64,000 bases of DNA from Fischerella sp. JS2 (GCF_032393985.1 NZ_CP135918.1:5333724-5397723), one strand, 5' to 3'; counted from the first letter of the stretch, positions 41,846 to 50,930 are shown. A program made the numbers and translations. The notes: generated by a model not told the origin, from the letters alone.

Positions 41846-43915
41846 ATGCAAAAATTAACGCGCTCTTTAATAAAACGCTATGGCGTTGCTATCTTAACAG
41901 TTTTACTAGCACTACTACTTACACAGTCGCTATGGCTACTGCATAGGTTTAGCGCTTACCCGCTATTTTTTGCTGCTGTTATGGTTAGCTCTTGGTATGG
42001 TGGTTTAGAACCGGGGCTACTGGCGACTGTTCTGTCTGCTTTAGCTTGTGCCTACTTCTTTTTAGCTCCATTTTCTTCGCTGACTGTAATTGGGTTCAAC
42101 ACAATCGGCTTGGTTCAGTTTGTCTTAGTATCATTGCTAATCAGTATACTAAATCAGATGTTGCGTTCTGCCCAACGACGAGCCGAAATTAATGCACACC
42201 AAGCACAACGCAATTATGATCGCCTAAGTCAAAGTCAGGAAAAATTGCACCAAAGCGAACAACGCTACCGTTTGTTTGTAGAAGGAGTGAAAGAATATGC
42301 AATTTTCATGCTTGATCCGAACGGATTATTTCTCAATTGGAATATTGGAGCAGAACGCATTTTAGGCTATCAAGAAGCAGAAATTATTGGTCGGCATTTC
42401 CGGCACATTTTTACACCAGAAGCAATTGAGCGCGGACGACCTGAGCAAGTACTGACAATAGCAGTTAGCGAGGGTTTTTCCAAAGAAAATCGCTGGCACG
42501 TCCGTAAGGATGGCACACATTTCTGGGCGCACTGTGTCATCATACCTTTACGAGATCAAGACGGAAATCTGCGCGGCTTCTCAAAAATTATGCAAGACCT
42601 GAGTGAAAGAAAACAGGCTGAAGAAGAACGTGAGCAACTACTACTGCGCGAACAAGCCGCACGTGCCGAAGCAGAAGCCGCAAACCGCTCAAAAGATGAT
42701 TTCTTGGCAGTAGTTTCTCATGAATTACGTACCCCTATGACCGCAATTCTGGGATGGGTTGGAATGTTGCAAACAGGTAGGCTGGATGAGGATAGAGCAA
42801 AAGATGCGCTGGAGACGATTGAGCGCAATGCCAACTTGCAAATGCAACTGATTGAAGATCTACTTGATATTTCGCGCATTGTTCAAGGAAATCTCTCACT
42901 GAATTTTAGCAGAGTTAATTTGGTAGAAGCGATCGCCCAAGCTTTAGAAGTTGTACAACCAGTGGCTGATGCTAAATCTATTCAAATTGAATCGGCGCTT
43001 GATACCTCGCTAGAACCTATTTGGGGTGACTCAGATCGCTTGCAACAAATCGTATTAAATCTGCTTTCTAATGCAATTAAGTTTACACCTGATGGCGGAC
43101 GGGTTGAAGTGCGCCTAGAAGTAGTCAACGATCGGGAGAAAGTAGAATCAAGTCCCCACCACCGCACCGCCTCATCATCCCATCACAAAAACCGCTATGC
43201 CCAAATTACTGTCAGCGACACAGGTAAGGGTATCAGTCCTGAGTTTCTGCCGTATGTTTTTGACCGCTTTCGTCAGGCAGATAGCACGAGTACCAAGTCA
43301 AATAAGGGGTTAGGTTTAGGACTGGCGATCGCTCGTCATTTGGTAGAATTACACGGTGGCAGTATTCAAGTAGAAAGCCAGGGAATAGGGCAAGGAGCAA
43401 CTTTTACAGTCAAGCTACCGTTCACAGCCATTTCCCCGTCAGAAGTTGCTCAGCCAAACAATACAGACCAGATACAGCTGCCAACTATTGCAGAAGATGC
43501 AGCACCATTAGACAATCCTCCAAAACTTAACGGCTTACGCATCCTAGTTGTGGACGACGAAACGGACACGCGCAAGTGGATTAGTACGGTACTGCAAGAG
43601 TGTGGAGCAGAAGTTATTGCTGTTGGCTCAACAGGCGAAGCACTGACATCGCTCGAACAATTCAAACCAGATGTTTTAGTGAGTGATATCGGGATACCAG
43701 ACGAAGATGGCTACACGCTTATCCGTAAAATTAGGGAACTTGAACCAGAAATGGGCGGACGTATTCCCGCAGTTGCACTCACAGGATATGCCAGGGTAGA
43801 AGATTACACAGAGGCTATTGCAGCAGGCTTCCAGCTACACATCGCTAAACCAGTTAGAGCAGCCGAGTTGATTGCAGTCATTGCCAGTCTTAGCAGAATG
43901 TCTGGAAAACTTTAG
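41846..43915 (+). CDS. Hybrid histidine kinase with DUF4118, PAS, HisKA, HATPase and REC
   Basis: 689 residues. Four N-terminal transmembrane helices (~15-105) of the DUF4118 type, a coiled coil (~110-145), a PAS domain (~140-250), HisKA with H292 in VVSHELRTPM, a HATPase (~395-545) and a C-terminal REC (~566-685) with D614-type acceptor in VLVSDIGIPDE. In the HATPase a 17-residue low-complexity block (VESSPHHRTASSSHHKNR-type, residues ~433-449) splits a loop after the N-box. The kinase senses an unknown signal at the membrane and passes phosphate to its own receiver. It is divergent from the 41162 hypothetical gene. Confidence 0.93.
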   Translation: MQKLTRSLIKRYGVAILTVLLALLLTQSLWLLHRFSAYPLFFAAVMVSSWYGGLEPGLLATVLSALACAYFFLAPFSSLTVIGFNTIGLVQFVLVSLLISILNQMLRSAQRRAEINAHQAQRNYDRLSQSQEKLHQSEQRYRLFVEGVKEYAIFMLDPNGLFLNWNIGAERILGYQEAEIIGRHFRHIFTPEAIERGRPEQVLTIAVSEGFSKENRWHVRKDGTHFWAHCVIIPLRDQDGNLRGFSKIMQDLSERKQAEEEREQLLLREQAARAEAEAANRSKDDFLAVVSHELRTPMTAILGWVGMLQTGRLDEDRAKDALETIERNANLQMQLIEDLLDISRIVQGNLSLNFSRVNLVEAIAQALEVVQPVADAKSIQIESALDTSLEPIWGDSDRLQQIVLNLLSNAIKFTPDGGRVEVRLEVVNDREKVESSPHHRTASSSHHKNRYAQITVSDTGKGISPEFLPYVFDRFRQADSTSTKSNKGLGLGLAIARHLVELHGGSIQVESQGIGQGATFTVKLPFTAISPSEVAQPNNTDQIQLPTIAEDAAPLDNPPKLNGLRILVVDDETDTRKWISTVLQECGAEVIAVGSTGEALTSLEQFKPDVLVSDIGIPDEDGYTLIRKIRELEPEMGGRIPAVALTGYARVEDYTEAIAAGFQLHIAKPVRAAELIAVIASLSRMSGKL

Positions 43916-44019
43916 AGTCCATAATCTGCAACCCAAGGATTAATTTTGAATTCCGAAGCTAGAAACCAAACAACTTTCAATTTGGATAATTCCTCAATAG
44001 CTTTGTCCAGCACCACCAC

Positions 44020-44070
44020 AGCTCCTAAACGTTCCCACTCTTTATCGCTTAAGCTACTGGAATATGGCAT
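44020..44070 (-). pseudogene. Transposase N-terminal scar (DUF4096-like)
   Basis: From ATG at 44070 the minus strand reads MPYSSSLSDKEWERLGA. The first dozen residues closely match the start of DUF4096/IS5-type transposases (MPYSSxLTDKEWE). After that the match ends and the frame runs on for about 35 codons in unrelated sequence. A short relic; moderate doubt. Confidence 0.35.
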
Positions 44071-44118
44071 TATGACCAAATTTGAAACTTGTTACTTTAC
44101 CATCTAGCTGTTTTTACG

Positions 44119-44147
44119 ACACAATTGTGTTATATGATGACCATCAT
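44119..44147 (+). promoter_or_regulatory. Two palindromes before the TetR gene (candidate operator)
   Basis: ACACAATTGTGT (44119-44130) is a perfect 12-base palindrome. ATGATG-AC-CATCAT (44134-44147) is a second palindrome with a 2-base spacer, 4 bases away. Both lie 18-46 bases before the ATG of the TetR regulator, the usual place for an autoregulatory operator. Confidence 0.5.
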
Positions 44148-44164
44148 TTACTCATACTGAACCT

Positions 44165-44743
44165 ATGCGCTACAAAGACGAACACAAAATGGAAATCCAT
44201 CAGCGGATCGTCGAATCCGCGTCGAGAGAATTTCGGACTCACGGATTTAAGGGAGTCGGGATCGCCAAGCTCATGGGTACGTTAGACCTGACGCACGGTG
44301 GATTTTATGCCCACTTTGCCGACAAGGAGGAGCTCGTTGCGGAGTCGTTTGTGTTTGCATTGAACCAAAGTTTGGATGCCATGCTAGTTGCCCTGGAAGC
44401 AGAGGGTTTTCCAGCCATGCTTGACTTTTACTTAAGCGAGAAACACCGAGACCAGCCAACATTGGGATGTCCGCTCCCTACACTTTCAGCCGAAGTAGCG
44501 CGATGTTCCCTATCAACGCGAAAAGCTTTTACAGAAAAATTGTCGGAGGTCTTTGATGCTATTGGCGAACATCTTCCTGAGACAACGTATTCGCAGAAAC
44601 AAGCAAAAGTCAGCTTCATGTTTGCAGCCATGGTTGGAGCGGTGTCACTTGCACGAGCGACTGGGGATTCGAGACTAAGCAAAGCTATTCTTGAATCCAC
44701 CCGCGAGTACCTGCTGAATCTTGTCAAGGAAGAACTCAACTAA
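44165..44743 (+). CDS. TetR/AcrR-family transcriptional regulator
   Basis: 192 residues. The HTH of the N-terminal domain is KGVGIAKLMGTLDLTHGGFYAHFADKE (~35-62), typical of TetR. The rest (~65-190) is the helical ligand-binding and dimerisation domain with no obvious specificity clue. Its GC content is slightly higher than that of the surroundings (CGGATCGTCGAATCCGCGTC near the start), which hints at transfer. No gene in the same orientation follows; the next gene is convergent, so the target could be distant or the TetR's own promoter. Two palindromes precede it. Confidence 0.9.
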   Translation: MRYKDEHKMEIHQRIVESASREFRTHGFKGVGIAKLMGTLDLTHGGFYAHFADKEELVAESFVFALNQSLDAMLVALEAEGFPAMLDFYLSEKHRDQPTLGCPLPTLSAEVARCSLSTRKAFTEKLSEVFDAIGEHLPETTYSQKQAKVSFMFAAMVGAVSLARATGDSRLSKAILESTREYLLNLVKEELN

Positions 44744-44892
44744 CAATGAAGGTTGGCAAAGAGTATATCTAAATCTGAATTTTTGATTCGGGCAGGCTTG
44801 TCAGCAAGGGGGTTTGGCAGCATGGAGATACAATTTATCGTTTTTCAATCTCCCTTGCTGCGACCTCAATTCCAGATACTAGGCTAGTAACA

Positions 44893-44939
44893 GGTAATGG
44901 GTAATGGGTAATGGAAAAAACCAATTACCAATGACCCCC
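44893..44939. repeat. Heptamer tandem repeat GGTAATG x3 with inverted partner
   Basis: GGTAATG is repeated three times (44893-44913). After A6 comes the inverted motif CCAATTACCAATGACC, so it could fold. This is the short tandemly repeated repetitive type seen in Nostocales. It sits between the stops of the TetR and phosphodiester-glycosidase genes, which are convergent. Confidence 0.6.
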
Positions 44940-44983
44940 AAAAAAGCATAATATCGTAAGCAATTAGCCGAACTTGATATTAT

Positions 44984-46609
44984 TCAAGGTGTAGGAGTGT
45001 CAATTCTATTTTGGATGACAATAGCGTCCGCTATTGGTCGCTCTCCAGTAGAGTCAGATGGACGGTTAACGAGTTGCTGGTTAATAGTTATGGTTGTCGA
45101 ACCTCCGCCATCAAGGTTGACAGCATCTATTGCTCCTAGCGATCGCATAATTCGAGCGCTTTCAGAAAAACTCGCACCTACACTCCACGTGGGCTGACGG
45201 CCGTCAACTGTAACCAAAAGCAGCTTTCCTGTTGCAGTAATTCCAGCTAGTGTGCGAGGGTTACGTCGTACTCCAAATCTATAGTAAAACTCTGGGTTAT
45301 CCTGCCAATGAAATCCTTCGCTAAAGGCAGTGATCTCTATTTTTCCATTACGTAGCAATCTCGGACCACCATTGATGACTCCAACAGCCTCGTCTATTGG
45401 CAGTTCTTCTCCATTCGCCAAAACACGAGTATCAATGTCAATCTTTGAGCCTATTTGCCCATGATTTTGCAACCACTCAATAGCATCACCCGTTGCTGAT
45501 AACACTGAGCCATTGCTTGGGATCTGACCTCCACGTTGCTGGCGGAATTCAATAACGTTACCTAATGCATCAAGTACAACTTCCGCTCCCTCTCCTGGCT
45601 CTGTGGATTTCCCAAATGCAGGTGTAAATTGAATTAGCTCACTGCTATCTGTACAAGTAAAGTCATGCTTAGGGCTTTCAGTAGGGATATCTCCACCGAC
45701 ACCACCGCAACCTCGAATCAAACCAGGTTTACGATTCAACCCATCGACCTCACGTGTTGCACCATCGTTTGCCGTTGCAGCAATTTTAGATGACACAGCA
45801 GCTATACGAGCATCTAGACTGGAACCCGAGGGAAGAATAAGGCTTGTTCTGCCATTGACTGCCTCGCTCACCAGCTTACCATTAATAATGGAAATACCTG
45901 CTAGGTCGCCTGGGGTGCCATCGTTAGCTCCAATCACAAAATATCCTCCGTTCACTGCTGCAACAGCTAATGTTCGCAGTGAAAGCTGTGTCAAAGGTTC
46001 ATTATCAGGGACAATTTCAGTAGCAAGTGCAGGAGCAATTTTAAGGTAATACTGCTTGGGGTCTACCTCAAGTACATTCACCACCCACGGGCCAGTAGTC
46101 TTTCCCCCATCCTCTGCTGTGTTTACAACTCGCAACCCTGAATATCCAGCCGCTTCAAGTTGCAAACGCAAATTAACAGCAAGAGCTTCTGTACTAAAAG
46201 CACCAACACGAACTAAATAACCGAGCGGACCAGATTCTGGATCATCTGGTGCTCGTTGCAATATTGGTTTGATCTGAGGTTGGTATCCTTGAGCTTTCAA
46301 CGATTCAGCAACAGTTTGAGCTGCTTTAAGGCTGGCTTGGAATGTGACATCGACTGTATACACGTCACGGTTTGACTGCTCGCCCCTAACAATAACTGTG
46401 TGGGTAACACCAGGTGCTATCTGTTTTGATACCCGTGATTCGCTCAAATTAGGCATTCCTAAAGGAAGTGACTGCCAATAGCGTTTGCCCGTCTGCTTTG
46501 ATTGCTGGTTAGCACTGCTAACAAGCGGTTCGACCACGGTCAAAATCACAGTGAAGGGAACTACCAAGTACAAAGCTGTTGTCCTGACGAGGCGGGCTTT
46601 CCAGTTCAT
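44984..46609 (-). CDS. SPOR-domain plus phosphodiester glycosidase (NAGPA-like) protein
   Basis: The best start is ATG 46609 (M16 of the long reading), with AAGGAAG in front. A signal peptide (ALYLVVPFTVILTVVEPLVSS) comes first. A SPOR domain (~75-165; VTFQASLKAAQTVAESLKAQ and LGYLVRVGAFSTEALAVNLR) should bind denuded peptidoglycan. The C-terminal half (~205-530) is the phosphodiester-glycosidase (PF09992) domain with VNGGYFVIGANDGTPGDLAG and AIDAVNLDGGGSTTITIN. The family includes NAGPA-like hydrolases of surface glycans. The protein is probably periplasmic and cell-wall associated. Confidence 0.9.
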   Translation of the reverse strand: MNWKARLVRTTALYLVVPFTVILTVVEPLVSSANQQSKQTGKRYWQSLPLGMPNLSESRVSKQIAPGVTHTVIVRGEQSNRDVYTVDVTFQASLKAAQTVAESLKAQGYQPQIKPILQRAPDDPESGPLGYLVRVGAFSTEALAVNLRLQLEAAGYSGLRVVNTAEDGGKTTGPWVVNVLEVDPKQYYLKIAPALATEIVPDNEPLTQLSLRTLAVAAVNGGYFVIGANDGTPGDLAGISIINGKLVSEAVNGRTSLILPSGSSLDARIAAVSSKIAATANDGATREVDGLNRKPGLIRGCGGVGGDIPTESPKHDFTCTDSSELIQFTPAFGKSTEPGEGAEVVLDALGNVIEFRQQRGGQIPSNGSVLSATGDAIEWLQNHGQIGSKIDIDTRVLANGEELPIDEAVGVINGGPRLLRNGKIEITAFSEGFHWQDNPEFYYRFGVRRNPRTLAGITATGKLLLVTVDGRQPTWSVGASFSESARIMRSLGAIDAVNLDGGGSTTITINQQLVNRPSDSTGERPIADAIVIQNRIDTPTP

Positions 46610-46654
46610 GACTTCTTCCTTTAGCAGATGGGCAGTAAAATCCATCACAAGCAC

Positions 46655-47471
46655 TCTTAGCTTTCAAAGCTTGAGAGTATTCGTACATATAAATAGAACG
46701 TAGAAGCAGGTTGTTGCAGTGCCTTAAGTTAATGTAGTGGCAGAGATTTAATGACTAGTTGTGTAAAATTAAACATTTGATTAAGCCAAAATTAACCAAT
46801 TATTGGACGTCGAAGAAATTATCCAGCTTTCCTAGATGCTCCACCTGAAAATGGTGATGGGTGTGCGCAACTCAGCAGGAAGTGTGACTGCTATCAGGGT
46901 CTACACTGACACAACACCCCTGTTTGCAGCCACTACCTAATCCTTCACACTCAGGGTCGATCGCACTTCCTCAAAAAATCGACAACCTCTTAGCAATATC
47001 TAATTTTCAATAATAGCGATCGCACCTTAGATAACTGCCCTGGCGAAACATTAGACTTACCGCTCAGATGGAAAAAAAGTGACACGCACTCCAGAGGGCT
47101 GCTAAGTTCTCTTTTCTGTTATGAAGCCGTCGTCCCACACTCGCTTCAGCCTCCACAAGTTTTCCACCTTTTAGAGATATCTTCAAACTAGATGCAGTTC
47201 AATAACTGAATTAGCATTCAACAACTTAACCTCAACATCCTTTTTAACTAACTTTTAGGTGTTGCACAATTGAAATGATTTAGAAAGAAGAATATAGCAT
47301 TAAATCATTTTTTGATTGTGTAATGCCTATTTCTTCTCATTAAGTTGGGAAAACTCAGATGTTATGTGCTTTTGCTGAGTTTCTACGTTTTTTGGCATCA
47401 AATTATCTTTTTACTTTTGCCTTGGGTAAACCTGTCTAAAATCTAATCCCATAATTCGGAGGATATTTTCA
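46655..47471. other. Long intergenic region upstream of the SLH-fasciclin gene
   Basis: About 820 bases. It contains two HIP1-like sites and, near the right end, a large imperfect hairpin (47264-47323). I see only short chance reading frames. Confidence 0.5.
47264..47323. promoter_or_regulatory. Large imperfect hairpin in the leader of the SLH-fasciclin gene
   Basis: TTGCACAATTGAAATGATTTA (first 20 bases shown: TTGCACAATTGAAATGATTT, 47264-47283) pairs imperfectly with AAATCATTTTTTGATTGTGT (47302-47321), leaving a loop of about 18 bases. It contains its own GCATTA/TAATGC stem (47297-47326). It lies about 150 bases before the start codon, so it may be in the 5' UTR or a terminator for an upstream transcript. 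Confidence 0.4.
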
Positions 47472-48803
47472 ATGTTTAGCTTCTTACGTTGGTCATCGGG
47501 TAGCGCCGCTTTGCTAGGAGTTACCATGACATTCGCAGCGATCGTTCCTGTAACAATTTCTGCTCCCACCGTTGCTCAAACGACTTCTCCATCTCCAAGT
47601 CCGGGTGCAGAGGTCAACTTTTCTGATGTTGCACCTGATTTTTGGGCGCGACCATTTATTCAAGCTCTAGCCCAAAGAAACATTATTACAGGCTTTCCTA
47701 ATGGAACTTTTAGACCACAGCAGCCTGTGGAACGTGCAGAATTTGCTACAATGATAGCCAAAGCTTTTGAGCAAAATCAAGTTCGACAGTTAGGTGAATC
47801 TGGATTTACGGATGTTCCTGGTGATTACTGGGCGGCTTCTGAAATACAAGAAGCCTTTCAAACAGGATTTATGGTAGGTTATGGCGGCACATTGTTTTTC
47901 CCAGAGCAACCTATTCCTAGAGCGCAGGCGATAACTGCTTTAGCAAATGGTTTGCGTTTATCTCCTAATGGTACGCCAGCAAATATTCTTAGAAGTTACT
48001 ACCAAGATGCTGGATGGATACCTGCTTACGCTATCAATCCTATAGCTGCTGCTACACAAGCAAATATTGTGGTCAACTACCCAAATGTAAAAGCTCTCAA
48101 TCCACTCCGAAATCTCACCCGTGCGGAAGCCGCAGCACTTTTGTATCAAGCCTTAGTGCGGCAAGGAAAAATAGAACCACTTCCTAACAATGTTGCCGCT
48201 ACTAATTATATTGTGGGTCGCAATAATGCGATCGGCCAAACCAGTTCCACGACTACATCTACGTCGAATAATGGTAGTTCCACTAGCACAACCAGTTCCA
48301 CAACTACATCTACCTCAGATACTCGTGGTTCCACTAACACAACCACTTCAACGACTTCCACAACAGAGCCTGGTGACATTTATGCTCTGTCTACATTGAA
48401 CTTTACAACATTAAGTTCTGCATTGAAAACAGCAGGTTTAGCAGACACTCTCAAAGGCAAAGGCCCTTATACAGTTTTTGCTCCGACTGATGAAGCCTTT
48501 GCTGCTTTACCTAAAGAGACCCTGAACAAACTATTACAACCTGAGAATCGAGAAACGTTGACTAAGATTTTGAAATATCATGTGGTGTCTGGTGAACTCA
48601 CTACCGATCAACTCAAGCGTGGAGAACTGAAAACGCTTGAGGATAGACCTATCAATATTCAAATTAATCCTGGCACTAATCAAATTGCGGTGAACGATGC
48701 AAGTGTAACTCAACCGAACATCAAAGCAAGTAACGGTGTTATCCATGCGATTAATGAAGTTTTAATACCACCTGACATCAATTTGAACCAGTTAGGGAAA
48801 TAG
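47472..48803 (+). CDS. SLH-domain protein with C-terminal fasciclin (FAS1) domain
   Basis: 443 residues. A signal peptide (ALLGVTMTFAAIVPVTISA) is followed by three SLH repeats: FSDVAPDFWARPFIQALAQR (~50-110), FTDVPGDYWAASEIQEAFQT (~115-175) and YYQDAGWIPAYAINPIAAAT (~178-235). A Ser/Thr-rich linker (~255-300) carries a 17-residue tandem repeat. A FAS1 domain (~305-440: TVFAPTDEAFAALPKETLNK and VIHAINEVLIPPDI) ends the protein. SLH domains bind secondary cell-wall polymer or peptidoglycan and FAS1 mediates adhesion, so this is a cell-surface anchor or adhesin. Confidence 0.92.
   Translation: MFSFLRWSSGSAALLGVTMTFAAIVPVTISAPTVAQTTSPSPSPGAEVNFSDVAPDFWARPFIQALAQRNIITGFPNGTFRPQQPVERAEFATMIAKAFEQNQVRQLGESGFTDVPGDYWAASEIQEAFQTGFMVGYGGTLFFPEQPIPRAQAITALANGLRLSPNGTPANILRSYYQDAGWIPAYAINPIAAATQANIVVNYPNVKALNPLRNLTRAEAAALLYQALVRQGKIEPLPNNVAATNYIVGRNNAIGQTSSTTTSTSNNGSSTSTTSSTTTSTSDTRGSTNTTTSTTSTTEPGDIYALSTLNFTTLSSALKTAGLADTLKGKGPYTVFAPTDEAFAALPKETLNKLLQPENRETLTKILKYHVVSGELTTDQLKRGELKTLEDRPINIQINPGTNQIAVNDASVTQPNIKASNGVIHAINEVLIPPDINLNQLGK
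48239..48363 (+). repeat. 51-base in-frame tandem repeat coding for a Ser/Thr linker
   Basis: Two copies of a 51-base unit (48239-48289 and 48290-48340) that begin AACCAGTTCCAC and differ at about ten positions, then a partial third. The unit encodes 17 residues of Ser/Thr/Asn, and the copy number is likely to vary between strains. Confidence 0.7.
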
Positions 48804-49266
48804 CTTTCTATTGCCTGTGTACTTGGATTACTTTGCAACGCCTTATTTGAGGGTAAAGTAGTAAGTATGACACCAGCCACTATGTAAAATCTCTTAGCCT
48901 TGCTACAAGAGCTTTCCAAAAATAAAATGGCTTATTGACACAAAAATCTCTAAAAAACCTTGTTTTTGCAGTACCAATTGAAGTTTAAGTTATTTGGCAC
49001 AGCATTTAGTAACGTAGCCACAAAAGTTTCAAGCTCTAGAAATTAGAGGGATTCAAATGGTACGACTCAAAGTAGCAAATCTGGTCTGCCAAATCCTGAT
49101 TTTTAGGTAAAAGTTAGTTTTTTTCTAAAACCAAGTCTGAGTAAGATTTACAGATGACACGTGGCGGCAAAATGCGTCTTAGCTACTTTTACCCCGTTTT
49201 AGCTCCTTTTTATCCTTGAGAACTCTGACCGATAGATACTAGCCAATGCAGCTCACTGCACAATGT
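48804..49266. other. Non-coding region after the SLH-fasciclin gene
   Basis: About 460 bases without a persuasive ORF, repeat or hairpin of note. Confidence 0.5.
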
Positions 49267-49677
49267 TCAAGTTGTTTGCTCACAGTTGATCATCCACGGC
49301 GTACCGAACTGATCGACTAACATGCCAAAGCGGGCAGACCAGAAGGTTTGATTGAGCGGCATGGTGACTTTGCCGTTTTCTGCCAGCGTGTGAAAAATTC
49401 GTTCCGCTTCTGCTGGGGTCTCAACACTGATCTGCACGTAGAAGCCTTGAGGGGTTTCAAAATATCCAGGCGGACTATCAGATCCCATCAAGAGTCGGTC
49501 TCCCAAGTCGAGACAAACATGCATAATCTTGTCATGCCATTCAGGGGGTACCTGTTCTGCCGAGGGTGCCTCCTTATGCGTCATCATCATCGTGATTTTG
49601 CCACCGAGACACTGCTCATAAAACTTGAATGCTGCCTCACAGTTGCCGTTGAACATCAAATAAGGATTAAGTTTCAT
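49267..49677 (-). CDS. VOC/glyoxalase-fold protein (PhnB-like)
   Basis: 136 residues. Two beta-alpha-beta-beta-beta halves typical of the vicinal oxygen chelate (PhnB-like) group: MKLNPYLMFNGNCEAAFKFY and FYVQISVETPAEAERIFHTL, with the closing FGMLVDQFGTPWMIN. The metal-ligand residues of catalytic glyoxalases are not clear, so a binding or unknown role is likely. It is the last gene of a minus-strand operon with YciI and another VOC gene, next to an ECF42-type sigma factor. Confidence 0.85.
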   Translation of the reverse strand: MKLNPYLMFNGNCEAAFKFYEQCLGGKITMMMTHKEAPSAEQVPPEWHDKIMHVCLDLGDRLLMGSDSPPGYFETPQGFYVQISVETPAEAERIFHTLAENGKVTMPLNQTFWSARFGMLVDQFGTPWMINCEQTT

Positions 49678-49719
49678 CAGATACTCCTTAGGTTAAGATT
49701 CAGGTTGGTTTGGATGCAA

Positions 49720-50076
49720 TTAAGATTCTGGTAAACCCGCGACTTCGATTACGGGACGAATTTCGACCGTGCCGACTTGAACGGCTGGAATTTGGGTGGC
49801 GATCGCAATTGCCTCATCCAGATCCTGAGCGTCAATTAGAAAAAAACCACCCAATTGTTCGCGCGTCTCAGCAAAGGGTCCATCGGTCACGAGTGATTTG
49901 CCGTCGCGCACCCGGACACTGGTTGCTGTTGCGACTGGATGGAGTGGGGCGGTTGCCAAATATTGCCCCTTCGAGTTGAGTTCCTGGGCGAGTTGCACAG
50001 AGTCTTTATAACACTGCTCCCGCTCGGTGTCGCTCAGGGCATGTTCTTCCAGGTAGATTAGCAGTATGTATTTCAT
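49720..50076 (-). CDS. YciI/DGPF-domain protein
   Basis: 118 residues. The start (KYILLIYLEEHALSDTEREQ) is that of the YCII-related family, and the loop TDGPFAETREQLGGFFLIDA holds the DGPF signature. These small proteins are encoded next to ECF42 sigma factors in many bacteria (family knowledge), and the same is true here. The likely role is an accessory or enzymatic target of that sigma factor; the reaction is unknown. It is 43 bases upstream of the VOC gene at 49267. Confidence 0.9.
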   Translation of the reverse strand: MKYILLIYLEEHALSDTEREQCYKDSVQLAQELNSKGQYLATAPLHPVATATSVRVRDGKSLVTDGPFAETREQLGGFFLIDAQDLDEAIAIATQIPAVQVGTVEIRPVIEVAGLPES

Positions 50077-50168
50077 AGGTTGGACTTTTGAGTTGATTTT
50101 CGTGCATCAGTTGAACGATTAATGTAGGATGTCATTCGTCCATCGACTAATAGAGGCTCCTCTGTGGA

Positions 50169-50657
50169 CTACTTCTGGTTGTAGGCTTGCTGTAAACGGG
50201 CAATATCAATCTTGCTCATTGTGAACATGGCTTGCATTACGCGCGTTGCCTTGTCAGCATCTTTGTCTTTGAGCATTTCCGTCAGGACTCGCGGCACAAT
50301 TTGCCAAGACAGACCGAACTTGTCTTTTAACCAGCCACATTCACCTTCACGTCCACCTGCGGACAGCTTACTCCACAGTTCGTCAACTTCTTCCTGGGTT
50401 TCGCAGTCCACACTAAGGGAAATCGCCTCAGTAAATGGAAATTCCGGTCCAGCATTGAGTGCCTGAAACTGCTGCCCTTCAATTTCAAAGCGGATAATCA
50501 GCACTTTGCCTTTGTGTTCGGGCATGGCATCGCCGTAGTGCAAAACCTCCAAAATCTTGCTGTTCTTGAAAATGCTCAGGTAGTGATTAACGGCTTCTTC
50601 AGCATTGAAGTTAAACCAGAGGCAGGGCGTGATTTTTTGTCGGGTTGTCATGATCAT
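50169..50657 (-). CDS. VOC-family protein (PhnB-like, second copy)
   Basis: 162 residues. Opening QKITPCLWFNFNAEEAVNHY and GEGECGWLKDKFGLSWQIVP-type ending (CGWLKDKFGLSWQIVPRVLT) are characteristic of the PhnB/3-demethylubiquinone-like group. The start may be M1 or M3 (MIMTTRQ), both with GGAA upstream. The C-terminal helix (TRVMQAMFTMSKIDIARLQQ) is also typical. It follows the DHFR-family relic at 50686-50930 and precedes YciI, in one operon. Confidence 0.9.
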   Translation of the reverse strand: MIMTTRQKITPCLWFNFNAEEAVNHYLSIFKNSKILEVLHYGDAMPEHKGKVLIIRFEIEGQQFQALNAGPEFPFTEAISLSVDCETQEEVDELWSKLSAGGREGECGWLKDKFGLSWQIVPRVLTEMLKDKDADKATRVMQAMFTMSKIDIARLQQAYNQK

Positions 50658-50685
50658 TTCCTTTCGATAATGATGGTTGAAGACG

Positions 50686-50930
50686 CTATTGAAGTTCGTA
50701 GGTATTCACTACAACGCCGCAGGCATAAGCAGTAGAAGTTATCAACTTCAAAGGCGTTTGACTTTCAAATATTTGCATCCCTTTTCCGATCGCAACCGGG
50801 TTGACAAACAGATTCAACTCGTCGATCAACCTGTTTTCAATCAGTGAGAAGTCATCCAGTCTAACTGACCCTCTGAGCCTGCAACAAAGCTGTCAACCGT
50901 AATTTGCATTTGGAGCTTAAGTTTTCGCAT
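50686..50930 (-). pseudogene. DHFR/RibD-family gene with large internal deletion
   Basis: From ATG 50930, with GGAG upstream, it reads MRKLKLQMQITVDSFVAGSE and QLDWMTSH, then a stop. The other end of the same family (LIENRLIDELNLFVNPVAIG, KGMQIFESQTPLKLI, ending VVVNTYELQ-stop) follows in another frame. The middle ~100 residues of a dihydrofolate-reductase-like (RibD C-terminal) protein are missing. It is the first gene of the minus-strand operon downstream of the candidate ECF42 promoters. Loss of a reductase next to DGPF and VOC genes suggests that its function became dispensable. Confidence 0.75.

Noticed and set aside
46820-46910. Short frame with DAPPENGDGCAQL-like residues in the gap before the SLH gene
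   Set aside because: Only about 30 codons, no start and no family resemblance.
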